Notes: generated from the sequence alone by a model not told the origin. A stretch of 64,000 nt of DNA from Acholoe squamosa (GCA_949317995.1 OX439039.1:75092002-75156001); one strand, 5' to 3'; numbered from the stretch's first letter, positions 21,528 through 31,485 are shown. A program made the numbers and translations.

Positions 21528-21632
21528 TGCTGAAGATAGCAGCCTAATCCTATACACGTGGTGTCTTTACTGGAAGAGTTAGAATAGTCACCCGACTTGT
21601 ACCTACTGAAGCCCTGCCCCAACCCTCAACCC

Positions 21633-22089
21633 TTAACCCCTGAAGGGCGGCATTGGTTACCGTAAATTCTCTCGTATAAGCCGTGGCTTATACTAGAACC
21701 CAATTCAAGGGGAGGCTTATAAAATTTGCCCCAAGTCAGGGTGCGGCTTATAGGGGGTATTTAATCTTATAGAACAGTAGAAAACCTTCATTGTTCAAGC
21801 CTTGCATGTGGCTTATAGCTCCTCCCAAAGTCGGGGGTATGGCTTATACAAGGGATGTGGCTTTTACGAGAGAATTTACGGTACCCTTGGGTCGTCAGGA
21901 TTTAGCTCTAGCGAGTACCCCGTCAGGGCTAAATTCATGCATCATGTCCACCCTGCAGGGTTCACATACTCTCTTTTATTGGGTCAGCATAATGTAACAA
22001 TTATACAGGTTGGTAAGAAGACATCCCTACATTGGTACATCACTATAACAGTGTAGCTCTGGAGTGCCATGCCACCCTTACAGGGTTAA
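21633..22089. mobile_element. TTAA/GATGCA element interrupted by a TACCGTAA element
   Basis: TTAACCCCTGAAGGGCGGCA opens the copy. After the insertion (21658-21883) it resumes with CCTTGGGTCGTCAGGATTTA, a hairpin around GAGTACCCCGTCAGGG, CATGCATCATGTCCACCCTG, then GCCACCCTTACAGGGTTAA. With the insert removed, the TTAA-to-TTAA length is about 231 bp, normal for the family. Confidence 0.7.
21658..21883. mobile_element. TACCGTAA-family element, good copy
   Basis: The left end TACCGTAAATTCTCTCGTAT and the right end TACGAGAGAATTTACGGTA are complementary, with the pairing continuing through AAGCC. The interior contains TTATAGAACAGTAG, a block shared by other copies. TA at both ends may be the target duplication. 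The element is 226 bp and non-coding. Confidence 0.75.
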
Positions 22090-22557
22090 CCCCTCTCCCC
22101 ATACACCTACAAAACACATGTGATGGCCTCACAATGCAACCTATACTACGCACCTAAGTTTATAAAATTTAAATTCTCGAGAGGGAATTAGTTCCAAAAT
22201 ACCCTTGTAACCAACTTCAGCACTTGCAAAGGTCACTTAACTATCAACTATTCAGATATCAAAATACTACTGGTGGGTAGGAAACATATGAAGATATAGA
22301 AAACTTGAAATATTTCCAATGAGGATGGGAGCTGGAGATGTTACCTGTAGTTCCTGTTTCTTGCCTTGACATCTCAGAAAGAACAAAACGGTCCTTCTGG
22401 GTGCACCTAAACTCTGTGCACTTTGAAGGATTGACGTTTGGAGTGACCTGACACTCCCTAGTATTAATAGAAATCTATGTCGAGACATAGTGCATAGGTA
22501 CCCTTTACATTGTACCATTTATTATTGAAATGCACTAGCTCGAAGGTCACATGTACT
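22090..22557. other. No gene seen
   Basis: Unique sequence with no recognised element. The chance ORFs here have no recognisable motif. Confidence 0.45.
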
Positions 22558-22797
22558 TACCGTAATCTCCCGCGTATAAGGGGCATGCCGCGTACAAAAT
22601 ACACCTCGAGTTCTACTGAATGGATTTTCAAAATTCAAAAAGCTTTGTGTAGCTATGGCTACCCCTATGAGCCCCTATGTCATATTTTGACTTATGGGAA
22701 GTGTAACATATCAAAAGAAAGCTCTTGGTATCCCCCTTGTGAATCCAAGGAGGACTAAAACACATATATGACGCGCTTTATACGCAAAATTATGGTA
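22558..22797. mobile_element. TACCGTAA-family element
   Basis: The left end TACCGTAATCTCCCGCGTAT continues AAGGGGCATGCC. The right end CTTTATACGC continues AAAATTATGGTA. The layout matches 26929-27165 and 39173-39467. Confidence 0.7.
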
Positions 22798-22805
22798 GTT
22801 TCATA

Positions 22806-22960
22806 ATACAGTAACGTGTCACTGGTAGGAAATTCACTGGTGCTAAAACGATGTATCATGGTGTTTCATTGGGAGCGTTTTAATTCTAAGGGTCTTCACG
22901 ATGCATGGATATAACACTTGCGAGTTGCTAAACAGGCTTGCTTTCATGTGTTATCGTGGG
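22806..22960. mobile_element. Decayed TTAA/GATGCA interior
   Basis: ACGATGTATCATGGTGTTTC, CATTGGGAGCG, TCACGATGCATGG and CACTTGCGAGTTGC are weak matches to the family's inner modules. No ends are preserved. Confidence 0.35.
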
Positions 22961-23398
22961 TTAAGCCAAAATGCATTCCATCACAGCCCTGCCAAGAGAG
23001 GATCGAGAGGATTACCATCTACATACCATACACCCCCATTCAAATGAAATTCAAAGCAAAACAAACTGGAAAGTCGAAGACAAAAACACTTCAGACCCAA
23101 TAACTGACTCTGCTGACATAGATGTCAGACCAGATGTCTGATGTCGACTCTTTGAAATTGTACAAACTCCATTGAGTTGGCATATCAAATGACTAGCGAT
23201 AGTGAGCTACTCATTTTGGCATTCAATCCTTATGGCAACCAATACAAAGGGTGCATCAGAGTGCCCCAAAGTAACACGGGCACATCAAAGATTAAAATTT
23301 ACCATTGAATTTCCCTTCCGATAATTCAAGAGAAATCGTAATAAAAAGATCGCTTCATGCACAGTAACTGACCAATGTCTATTTCCTTTCCCTTACAG

Positions 23399-23731
23399 AG
23401 CAGCTATGGCCGATCAGACGAGCAAGTGGCGGCCGAGGCGCTGGCCAATCACATGCGGTGTAACAACAGCTTTGTGTACGACCTCTTCCAGGCCCTATAC
23501 AGGTCGTCCCTCACCTGCCCGAACTGTAGAAGACAAAGTAACACCTTTGACCCCTTCCTGTCAGTCTCCCTGCCTATACCACAGAAGACACAGAGGCCTG
23601 TGTATGTAACTGTGTCTTATCTGGACGCCCAGCCTAAGCAGGTGAAGATAGGCTTACTGCTGAATCAATGTGACACTGTGAGAGAATTGAGGCAGACCTT
23701 GGCCTCCGACACCAAGATACCCGAGTCACAG
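23399..23731 (+). CDS. USP31/USP43: Internal exon of a ubiquitin-specific protease (USP31/USP43-like)
   Basis: This exon encodes 111 residues of a ubiquitin-specific cysteine protease, an enzyme that removes ubiquitin from proteins. A pyrimidine-rich TTTCCCTTACAG acceptor precedes codon AGC at 23399, and a CAG|GTTAGT donor follows at 23732. The exon is 333 bp and phase 0 at both ends. Residues 28-54 read FVYDLFQALYRSSLTCPNCR, followed by RQSNTFDPFLSVSLPIP. This is the USP 'fingers' segment with one zinc-type CxxC pair, and its wording is closest to USP31/USP43. The last ~45 residues (VYVTVSYLDAQPKQ ... VRELRQTLASD) resemble the ubiquitin-like insertion that follows this motif in several USPs. 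The catalytic Cys and His boxes are not in this exon. No neighbouring exon was recognised within the window, so the introns must be long. The ATG at 23375 lies upstream of the acceptor and is not a true start. A function beyond ubiquitin removal cannot be told from one exon. Confidence 0.92.
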
Positions 23732-24495
23732 GTTAGTGTTTTTTCTTTGTACATTTTTTTTTCTCTTTCAGAATCATAGATGGATTCTTGAGATTTCTCA
23801 TGGATATCAAGGTACTGAATCTTGAGTTATGCTGTAAATACCAGATACCATCATAGAATCTTGTGTAAATATAAGACATGGCTTATACGCGAGGCTTTAT
23901 ACATTGTATTAGCTTAAGACTCTATTCACACTCGCCCATTGGAATATTACACGTTTCTTTGAAGAAGCATTTCAGCATCCAGGGTTTTAGCAAGGTTCTG
24001 TGGAGGTTGGTCCTTATGACCAGGGGCCTGTGGTGTCTTCCATTTGGCCAACTGACGGCAGCCATTAGGCTCTGTGACAATGAGAGCCTCTGCTACTGCA
24101 GCTGCAGTCCTTGAAAATCCTTTCCTTTTGATGAAAAAATCAGTTCGATGTCATGTGTTGTGTGTAGTTGTGTCGTTTGGTAAGTGTGAGGGGCCGCTCG
24201 TGTCCCCTTATAAGCATTAGAGATGGCAGCTTGTGGCCCTCCTAGAAGAAGCGATATGGTCCTCCTGGTAGGCACTTGTATAGTGAGTGAATGTAGGAGT
24301 GCCAGAGCACGTGGTGAGCACTACATAGGTGGCGCTGTGGTATGGGTGTGTGCTTCTCAATGCCACAGAATTAACCTATAAGGTCAATTCCTTAGAAATT
24401 AGCCCTTTACTCTAGTAACTGAATCAAGCCCTGTCATCTGACAGCTTGGCAGCAGATCCACTCTTTATTAAGAACATGATTTACAGATATATAGC
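23732..24495. other. Probable intron sequence, no element resolved
   Basis: The segment starts with the GTTAGT donor and a T-rich stretch. A TACCGTAA-family scrap (ACATGGCTTATACGCGAGGC) lies near 23875. Nothing else was recognised. Confidence 0.5.
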
Positions 24496-24902
24496 ATGTC
24501 TTAAGATCTAAGTGACGGTGTGGCGCAGAAGGCAGCACGCTCGCCGACAGATCACCAGATCGCCGGTTCGAGTCCCGTCCGAGTGGACTCAGCTCTCCAT
24601 CCATATGTTGGTCGGTAAAGTGAGGAGCACCAGAGATTTATCTCACTGTGCGAAAGTAAGGAGGGTGCAGTGACAAAACATGGAGACAGAAATGTCAAAG
24701 TGAAGCGACCATAGGCTGCATCCATAAGCACTGTGTATGTATCCTAAAACCTATATAGCCCCATGGTACTTGTTTCTGTGAGGTACACCTCCTGAAAGCT
24801 GAATTGCCTCAAAGGGAGATCAGCACCCAGCTCCATGTGAATAAAGCACGGCCACTATACCAAGGGCAGGAGTAAAAACTTACTTTTTTATGTCTTAAGA
24901 TC
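24496..24902 (+). mobile_element. tRNA-derived SINE with a 13-bp target-site duplication
   Basis: ATGTCTTAAGATC occurs at 24496-24508 and again at 24890-24902, bracketing about 381 bases. The head contains RNA polymerase III promoter boxes: a TGGCGCAGAAGGC A box (24521) and a GGTTCGAGTCC B box (24565-24575). Both come from a tRNA-like sequence of about 72 bases starting GTGACGGTG. A non-tRNA body follows (about 24585-24880), ending TACTTTTTT. An intact tRNA is not the better reading, because the 3' half does not close the acceptor stem and the whole unit has a retroposition target duplication. The partner LINE is not identifiable here. The element sits downstream of the USP exon in the same orientation, presumably in an intron. 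Confidence 0.85.
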
Positions 24903-25089
24903 CGAGCTATGGAAAGAGAACCATATGCAATAAATCTACCGCTTCCCTGTATGGAAGCTACCGGGTATACTTTATTGGGCAGTAGTATATGAAGATGGGG
25001 GCATACAGGAGAATATTAATAGTATAGACTCTCTGATCTCGACTTTATTGAGCTACAAAGGAAATACTTATGGGAATTTACAGCCTCCC

Positions 25090-25235
25090 ATTTGTTCCCC
25101 TCAGTGTGTGCCAATGTCATATATAAGTAACCATTGCTGGCAGATTCCTTGTTCAGGACTATCAGGCCTGCCCCTCACCATTACTCTCATGGGTGGCAGA
25201 GTCGCTGTGGTTATGTTATATGTCAGTATAACATA
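25090..25235 (-). repeat. Diverged repeat pair, copy 1 (partner 26705-26850)
   Basis: Read on the minus strand, both copies contain ACAGC-ACTCTG/CCACCC, GGCAG(G/A)CCTG, TGCCA, TGGTTACT and further blocks in the same order. In the same frame they give similar peptides (TATLPPMRVMVRGRP here and TATLCPPWRMILEGRP in the partner, both followed later by WLLI). They could be an old dispersed repeat or a decayed exon duplication. Confidence 0.4.
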
Positions 25236-25247
25236 CCACATATAGCG

Positions 25248-25495
25248 TTTACCCTCTAAGGGTTACTAATGCATTAATGCATCATGCCGATTGGTCGTCA
25301 TGATACTTGAATGCAGCCATGGCGAGTCGCTAGCCAGGGTTATATGTATGAGTCAGGCAGACCCTACAGGGTTAATACACTCCCAAAGGGTCAGCATGAT
25401 GCACCACTGAATTCCTGCGAGCAGACCCACCAGCACTTCATTGGTGCATCATGCTGACCGAGGGCATGATGCACTCCTACATTAGGGGCTATTAA
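25248..25495. mobile_element. TTAA/GATGCA palindromic element, good copy
   Basis: TTTACCCTCTAAGGGTTACT begins the copy, and GGGGCTATTAAA closes it. It contains AATGCATTAATGCATCATGC, a hairpin around GGCGAGTCGCTAGCC, the GACCCTACAGGGTTAATACA linker, and a second hairpin whose right arm is CCAGCACTTCATTGGTGCA. Confidence 0.65.
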
Positions 25496-26092
25496 AGCAT
25501 CAAAGCAGCTCAATTGTTGTCATGAACTACACAAATGGGATGCTATGTTTCAAGAACGTAGCCATAACCTTATCGGCCTATAGTTCTGTTAAGTTTACAA
25601 ATTCTGATGAAATTATTTTCACATAGAATTTTCTTAATGAAATTGTTCTTGCAATAATTATCCTTATTGAAATCAGCACTGAAGAATCAACTCAGAGACA
25701 TTATTATAGTTTTATTATATTCATACAGAAAGATATAAAAGGACATAAACAGCACACTATGGGGTGGCCCACGTAAACTGGTACATTCGACTTTTGTTGT
25801 ACCAAGCGGCAGCCCCTTTACTTTGCTTCAGAATAATCATTTACGTGTAAAGGGTTAATTCACTACTTGATGTTGGTTTTTACGACAATTGTATGCACAA
25901 CTGTATTTCACCTTTGACAGATTTGGTTTGAGGATGATGTATGAATACATGCAGGCCGGGCAACTAGACTGGCAGCACTGCATTCAGGGATTGCGCTAAA
26001 CCTACATGATTGAGATACTCCTTAAGGATTGGCATGATCCACTGATGTAATGGGCACAATGCATTTAACGATACTTTAATACCTACATATAA
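25496..26092. other. No gene seen; decayed TTAA/GATGCA material
   Basis: The first half is unique AT-rich sequence. At about 25845-26080, words such as AAAGGGTTAATTCAC, GACTGGCAGCACTGCATTCA and GGATTGGCATGATCCAC look like a worn family copy. Ends are not determinable. Confidence 0.35.
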
Positions 26093-26398
26093 CTAAAAAA
26101 AACTGGTTTCTCATCACCAACCCCTGAAAAATATGATGAGGGCGATTTTTTTTTTGGTCGTTTCCTGTCTCCCGAATATTTGAGACCAAAAGTTTCAGTT
26201 TTAGTACTTAAGAGTTTACTGATTATAAAAAATTGTGAAAATGCACTCAATCTCTTTTTTTTTTTTTTTTGATTACGCGGTAGCTGTTTGAGGAGTACAG
26301 GTCTAGCATCGTCGAAACTTGATGTTTCTGACTAAAGAATTGTAACCCAATTTTTAGATCTGCGCGGTGATGAGAAACCACTTTTTTTTTGAGTGGCC
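26093..26398. mobile_element. PIF/Harbinger-like MITE, worn at the left tip
   Basis: Near the left end, ACTGGTTTCTCATCACC pairs with GGTGATGAGAAACCACT on the right. The right tip ends AGTGGCC, like the GGCC tip of 4379-4674. TAA borders both ends (26090-26092 and 26399-26401). About seven bases of the left tip seem lost. The interior carries long T runs and no coding frame. Confidence 0.55.
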
Positions 26399-26604
26399 TA
26401 AGCCATGTATATATAAGCGATGATGAACATTACGTGCGCCTTATGAAAGCACCTTAAACTAGAGGTGTGCCTTAAACATGAGGATTTACAACCATATAAA
26501 CGTACTAAATTGGCCGGCTGCAGATGTATCTTAAAACAGATCTGGCGTGAGCTCAGGGTGCGCCTTATATGCAGGGTGCGCCTTATACACAAGGTATTAC
26601 GGCA
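26399..26604. mobile_element. TACCGTAA-family element, decayed
   Basis: GCGCCTTATATGCAGGGTGC, continuing GCCTTATACACAAGGTATTA and CGGCA, gives a typical right end. The left end (CATGTATATATAAGCG) is poor and merges with the preceding element. Confidence 0.45.
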
Positions 26605-26704
26605 TATCACAGAGCTGCCGCTTTTCCTCGTTTACTAAGAATTCCTTGTTTTTAGTATAGGTTCCCCGGGAAAAAAGGGTGTCTAATATCGTTAAATTTC
26701 CTGG

Positions 26705-26850
26705 TCCTTGGCATCTCTGTATATGGCTTTCAGTGATGAGTAACCACCTTTGGCAGCTGCATTGTAGGGAGATACCAGGTCTGCCCTCCAGTATCATCCT
26801 CCAGGGTGGACAGAGGGTGGCTGTGGGCTCTACCCCCCTGTACAACCACT
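26705..26850 (-). repeat. Diverged repeat pair, copy 2 (partner 25090-25235)
   Basis: See the partner. The minus-strand frame is open from about 26845 to 26597, but without clear splice sites. It is kept as a repeat, not a gene. Confidence 0.4.
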
Positions 26851-26928
26851 ATCTGTGTAAATGACCACCATCTAAAGTACTACACATAGAGCCTGACCAT
26901 CCAACCACTATCTTCGCCAATTTAACAC

Positions 26929-27165
26929 TACCGTAATCTCTCGCGTATAAGACGCGTCCTCTTTGCCAAACAAATGCCTTGTGGGTCTTATAGGATTTTC
27001 TGAAGTTCGGGGTGCATCTTATACGAGGGGTAATTTTACTATAGAACAGTACTGGATTTACAAAATTGAGCCCTAAGAGGTGCGTCTTATACGCGAAAAT
27101 GCTTCTGCTGAGTTTGGGGTGCGTCCTATACGCGCGACGCGTCTTCTACGTGGGAGATTACGGTA
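26929..27165. mobile_element. TACCGTAA-family element, good copy
   Basis: TACCGTAATCTCTCGCGTAT continues AAGACGCGTCC, and the right end runs GACGCGTCTTCTACGTGGGA, GATTACGGTA. The interior holds TACTATAGAACAGTACTGG and two inner CGTCTTATACGCG-type words, so the arms are internally repeated. TA is found at both ends. The element is 237 bp and non-coding. Confidence 0.75.
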
Positions 27166-27261
27166 TCTGTAGTTCCTTTCCCATCAAAATGTTAAGGCAC
27201 ATAACCAAAGTTGATGTACTTAACATAAGGAGGAATCTATTGTGTTTTTGATGCAGATATC

Positions 27262-27510
27262 AAGTTTCAAGTCAAGTTTCAAAGGTTTTTTTTATTACCA
27301 GGGATGTGAATGGAGTCACCATCGCGGTGATCGCCCCGTATAACAACCCTGGGGGGGTGATTGTAAGGACTCACCCCACAGATCTACTGGCTATTGCATG
27401 TCAGCAATGTTCATATGAAAAATCCTTACATAATGTAGCAGCTCTATTATTAACACACAACACATGTAAAGCTTATCTACTTTTAGATTTTGATCTATGA
27501 GTGACTAAAG
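27262..27510 (-). mobile_element. Possible 3' end of another LINE copy
   Basis: On the minus strand the segment ends GGTAATAAAAAAAACC, then TTTGAAACTTGACTTGAAAC. This resembles the AATAAA plus TTCAAAGTTGTTC tail of the LINE at 53061-55829. The part upstream (27305-27510) shows no reverse transcriptase frame. The call is weak and rests on tail similarity only. Confidence 0.3.
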
Positions 27511-27538
27511 TACATATAAAAACACAAGACTATACAGG

Positions 27539-28014
27539 TGTGGTGGTCCCGAGTCATCCTCGAGGTACCTTCGTGGTCCTCGTGGGAGACATCGAGAGCA
27601 CCTCTCTTACCCGACGCCTGGGGGTGCTGGAGTCCAGCGCCACGTCACCACATGGTCACGTGGCCCTCGACTCTGGTGTATATAAGGCCGTTGTACGGCC
27701 TTCCTCAGGGTCAGTCTAGTCGTGACGGACCATCGTGAGTGATGGTCGGCGGCTGCCCGACTACCATGTTGTAATACTTCTCTGTGCTGTTGCACAGAGA
27801 AGGTATATGAGGCTTGTTAAACATAGACACTAGAAGGCTGTGCTAGTCGTCTAGTGTCAAAAGTGCTTAGTAGTTCAAACACTACTACCTGTGAACTGTC
27901 ATCGAGAACAGCTGATGCCTATGCGTTATTGACAAAGTTTTAACTGGAACCTGAATAGTTGTTCTTCGTTGTCTATCGAAAGATTTGATTAGCATCGAGG
28001 GGTAGAACACTACA
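27539..28014 (+). mobile_element. Probable solo LTR (476 bp)
   Basis: The segment starts TGTGGTGG and ends CACTACA, an imperfect inverted TG...CA pair. It is flanked by CAGG (27535-27538 and 28015-28018). It contains a polymerase II-like core promoter and is much more GC-rich in its first 250 bases than its surroundings. No internal gag/pol sequence is next to it, so it would be a recombined single LTR. It was inserted into a short tandem repeat: TACAGG-type 28-base blocks lie at 27512-27538 and 28049-28076. I see no clear AATAAA polyadenylation signal, so this call remains moderate. Confidence 0.5.
27679..27717 (+). promoter_or_regulatory. Candidate TATA box plus initiator inside the LTR
   Basis: TATATAAGG (27679-27687) is followed about 31 bases downstream by TCAGTCT (27711-27717), which fits a TATA-to-initiator spacing. 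This is inferred from motif and spacing only. Confidence 0.45.
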
Positions 28015-28076
28015 CAGGTTACAAACAGTAAACAAAAAGGGGCATTGTACATATAACAACACAAGAATATACAGGT

Positions 28077-29636
28077 TACAAAATCAGCTTTTGACACTTT
28101 AAATCTGATACACATAACGTTATTTTTACACAGATATTGGTTGGATGGTTAGCTTTTAACTGCAGTACTACAGATAGTGGTTCTTTACATAGACAGTGGT
28201 TGTACTCCCCCAGCCTCCTGGGACATGGGGAATTTTCTTGTATGGCACAGAGATGGGGGTTAGGTGCTCTCCCATTACCACCCAGACCTCTCTGCCAGCC
28301 AACTCCCTCATGATGTGTTAGCCTGTGATAAGGCAGCCAGCAGACAGGAGAGGTGGGTAGGGGTGGGGTAGAGGGGAGCAAGATTCTGAATACTTTTTAT
28401 ATGCATGCAAGGCTAAAGGTTTAGGAATAGAAGGTGTATGATTAGGTTAGAAATGGTGGTAGAAGTACACTGGGGTTGTGGATTAGCTCTGGTTGGAATA
28501 TGACTGAGGAAATTGCTTGAATAAAACAGTGAAACTGCTTTAATAAAGTAGTAAAAAGTCAATCTAAATCGTCATTAATCTCCATGTATAAAAAAGTGTC
28601 TATTCTATATTCGACATTCAAACCTATGGCATTGGTCGGTCAGCTGGATATTGAAAACAAAAGTCAGTCTTATAACAGGGAGAGAGCGGTGTGTCTGCAC
28701 CCTAGTGTACGCTACCACAAAGTGTCAGATTTGACTTTTTGCATCCACTATATAAACCATGGCAACCAATGAACTAGCCAATGAGGTGGCAGCAAATTGC
28801 TCATGTGACCCCAACAGTTTTTCAGAGAGAGGCTCCAACAAAAAGTGTGATTGGAGAGTGTGTCTCAACTGGAGGTGATCTCTAGCCAGATATTTAGAGA
28901 GATCCTCCAGGGTTGGGGGTGGGGAGTCACAGATTTAATAACCCGGTAGTTGGGTGGTGTAATGTGGTTTCAATCTATGTGTCTCATCAGGCGTGATAGA
29001 TTCATTCATTGGTCAGTATAGACAAGGATGACATAAATGACCGAAGGTTAATTGTAGCATTTAAGCTTCATTACAAACCCTGCAACTTCGAGAGAGGGTC
29101 AGCTTGAAAGGAACCAAGAGGAAAGACGATGGATGCATCGTTTATGCACCATCATACCTCAGGGGCTAAATGTTCTCGACTTAAGGATCAGAATGCCAAC
29201 CCAGTCACAAAGAACAGGGAACAAAAATGCAGTCTTATATACCTAAATACATACTGAGGGGAAAAGTTTGAAATATTCATCATAAACTGTGTCTAAAAAA
29301 AACCTTGTATAACTGTAAGGAATGGTCTATATAGTTTGTATAGGAAAACGATGGCCTGGGTGCTTAAATAAATACACTACATCCAATACAGGAGCTATTT
29401 AGAGTACCACCAGTGACAGGTGGTATATAACCAGGTGTGTGTCTTGTAGTATGGAGGATAGGGTTGAACTCTGAGTGAAGAACTACTGTAGCTTTGGAAG
29501 ATGTTCCCTTTGAACAGTGCTCAGCAACACAAACACATCCAGGTAACAACCTATCAAGACTGACAGAAACAGATACAGCTTTACACAAACATAACTCTTC
29601 AGTTTAACTGAGTAACTTAAAATGCTGTTAACTCTT
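28077..29636. other. No gene seen
   Basis: Unique sequence. The minus-strand frame at 28076-28381 and the other short frames show no recognisable domain, splice context or repetition. Confidence 0.5.
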
Positions 29637-29905
29637 GCATATTAGCCGCGGCTTGTAAGTTAGTCATACCCAGGTTGGAAGAGAGAGGTGGGGGAAGGGG
29701 ATAGCGCCAACCGATATGCAGTAGCACATGGGGTCGGGGGAGGGGTAGAGGGGACTAGCAACACATAGGTTTTTGAAGCCTTAGAATTCATTGAATAGAA
29801 CCACGGACCTGAAACACGTCCGTGATAGAACAAAAGTTCATTCTTTTAAAAAATCTTGGCCCAAGTCAAAGCCTCTAGGTTCGTCTTATGCGGGGGAGTT
29901 CTAGG
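29637..29905. mobile_element. Remnant resembling the TACCGTAA family
   Basis: TATTAGCCGCGGCTTGTAAG on the left and TAGGTTCGTCTTATGCGGGG on the right have the family's typical words, but the terminal TACCGTAA is missing on both sides. Confidence 0.3.
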
Positions 29906-30054
29906 CATGAACATATCCATTAAATCGGATCAATAATAAAACCAAGAGCTGTTCGGGAAATATGCTAAATGCCTGAGAGGAACTTTCTAATAGCCTGCAA
30001 CCATAGCTCTAAATAAAGCAAAAGGGCTGGGAGCAACAGGAGGATGAGGGGCAG

Positions 30055-30410
30055 GGAAGTAGGGGCGTAGGAAAAGGGGGGGGGGCTGGGCCCCCTCAAT
30101 CACAATTAAAGGAGGGGGGTGAGTATATCTGCCCCCCCAGAATTTGCCAGGAATTCATAATAAATTTGAAAAGAAGCTAAGACTTTGCATCTCAAATTAG
30201 ATTTTGATAGAAATGGAATTGGAAAAATGGGGGCCTGAGCCTAAAATCAGATCTAAAATTCAACAAAAAATACTTTTTTTAATACAAATTCTATATAGGT
30301 TTACGTAGGTATCATCGCGCTTGAGCCGACAGTTAAAGGTGGTTGTGGTGGGGCCCCTGCTGGGCCCTCAATGAAGATTTGCTTCCCCTGCCTCTGGGGA
30401 TTGGAGCCCC
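30055..30410. mobile_element. Possible hAT-like element with G/C-run ends
   Basis: AGGGGCGTAGGAAAAGGGG near 30060 and TTGCTTCCCCTGCCTCTGGG near 30390 are roughly complementary, and GGGCCC(C/T)CAAT occurs near both ends. This is suggestive but worn. The intervening sequence is AT-rich and non-coding. Confidence 0.3.
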
Positions 30411-30964
30411 AAGGTGGTAGGAGGAGCAGGAGACAGCGGTGAGTGATTCAGTGAGCAGCTTGTGGACCAGTCTTTAGTACACTGAGCAGCTCATAATTAA
30501 GACATCCATACCGCCTGCCTGGACCAGACAGGTCAAGGCCTGTCTTGTGCTGCTGTCGGCACTCCTTTACACGGCTATATACAGGCCTGCCCTACCACAA
30601 CCCATGACATATCTAGTGATAGTCCGGAGTAAACCAACCTGCCATGGAGAGGGCTAGGTCCTGTTGTTGCCTTTTCAGGGATGGAAGTCCTCAGAGCGTT
30701 CGCTTATTTCTAGGATTTTCAAATCACAAAGACCAATACTTTCCTTCATGTTTGCGAGGACCTATATACATTTAAGGGGGTCTAATTTGGAATTTCACCC
30801 CACCCCTTTACTCACCTATCCAGTATCATTGCACAAAGCAGTAAAAAACGTTTGTTGGGCAACTTTTAGTAATACATTTTGTACCGGGGTACTGAACATA
30901 AGATGCTCTATAGAAATGGGAGAAGCTTAAATTTGTTTCTAGTTTAAATCAAAGGAAAGAATTG

Positions 30965-31132
30965 TTAAGATTTCACGCGAATTTGCAAAATTTCTTTAAC
31001 ATCCTGGCTTGGGAGCTGATGAATTTTTTCGTGAACCCCGTGAATTATCTAATATTTGGTCAGGTAAAAGCCGATAAATGTCAGGTAATAAAAGTCAGTT
31101 AAAACCATGACCTGTAAATGATGGGAACCCTG
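30965..31132. mobile_element. Right-hand fragment of the CAGGGTTCCC element (see 39560-39869)
   Basis: From TTAAGATTTCACGCG to AAAACCATGACCTGTAAATG and GGGAACCCTG, the stretch aligns closely with 39700-39869. The left half of the element is absent. Confidence 0.65.
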
Positions 31133-31135
31133 ATA

Positions 31136-31485
31136 TTGGTACAGCATGCTGACAAAGGAAGGAGTGCCTGAATGGTGCCCTTGAAAATGTTAATAGATTT
31201 TAAGGACCTTTCAACCTTGTCCTAGCCTGCTAGATTCTTTATGAATGGTCTGCCCCACCCCACCCTAGCTAATCTACCACACTGGATTCCCTTTCCTTTG
31301 GGCTCAACTATAGCCCACATAACAGGGTCTATATCTTCTCTCAGCTATCCCCCTGTGTGTCTGGTGCACATATATATGCGCAGTCACCGATACATTCATC
31401 TGTGAAGTTGTGCAATATAGTTTTCTTGCCAGGAGTATGACCTTAGCTGTCAAAATGGCATTAAACATCTATTACTCACTCACTC
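31136..31485 (+). mobile_element. Retroposon with ACTC-type tail, copy 1 of a tandem pair
   Basis: The stretch runs from ATTGGTACAGCATGCTGAC to a CTATTACTCACTCACTC tail. Diagnostic blocks are GGGTCTATATCT, TGTGTCTGGTGCACATAT, CATTCATCTGTGAAGTTGTG, GTATGACCTTAGCTGTC and GGCATTAAACA. Relatives lie at 31651-32010, 48168-48258, 59225-59280, 62454-62699 and, inverted, at 50290-50480. Confidence 0.7.

Noticed and set aside
23375-23398. ATG at 23375 as start of the USP protein
   Set aside because: This ATG lies in the polypyrimidine tract of a splice acceptor. The exon begins at 23399 after TTACAG.
24512-24585. A tRNA gene
   Set aside because: The A and B boxes are present, but the 3' half does not form a proper acceptor stem, and the sequence continues into a 300-base body flanked by a 13-bp target duplication. 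A SINE explains it better.
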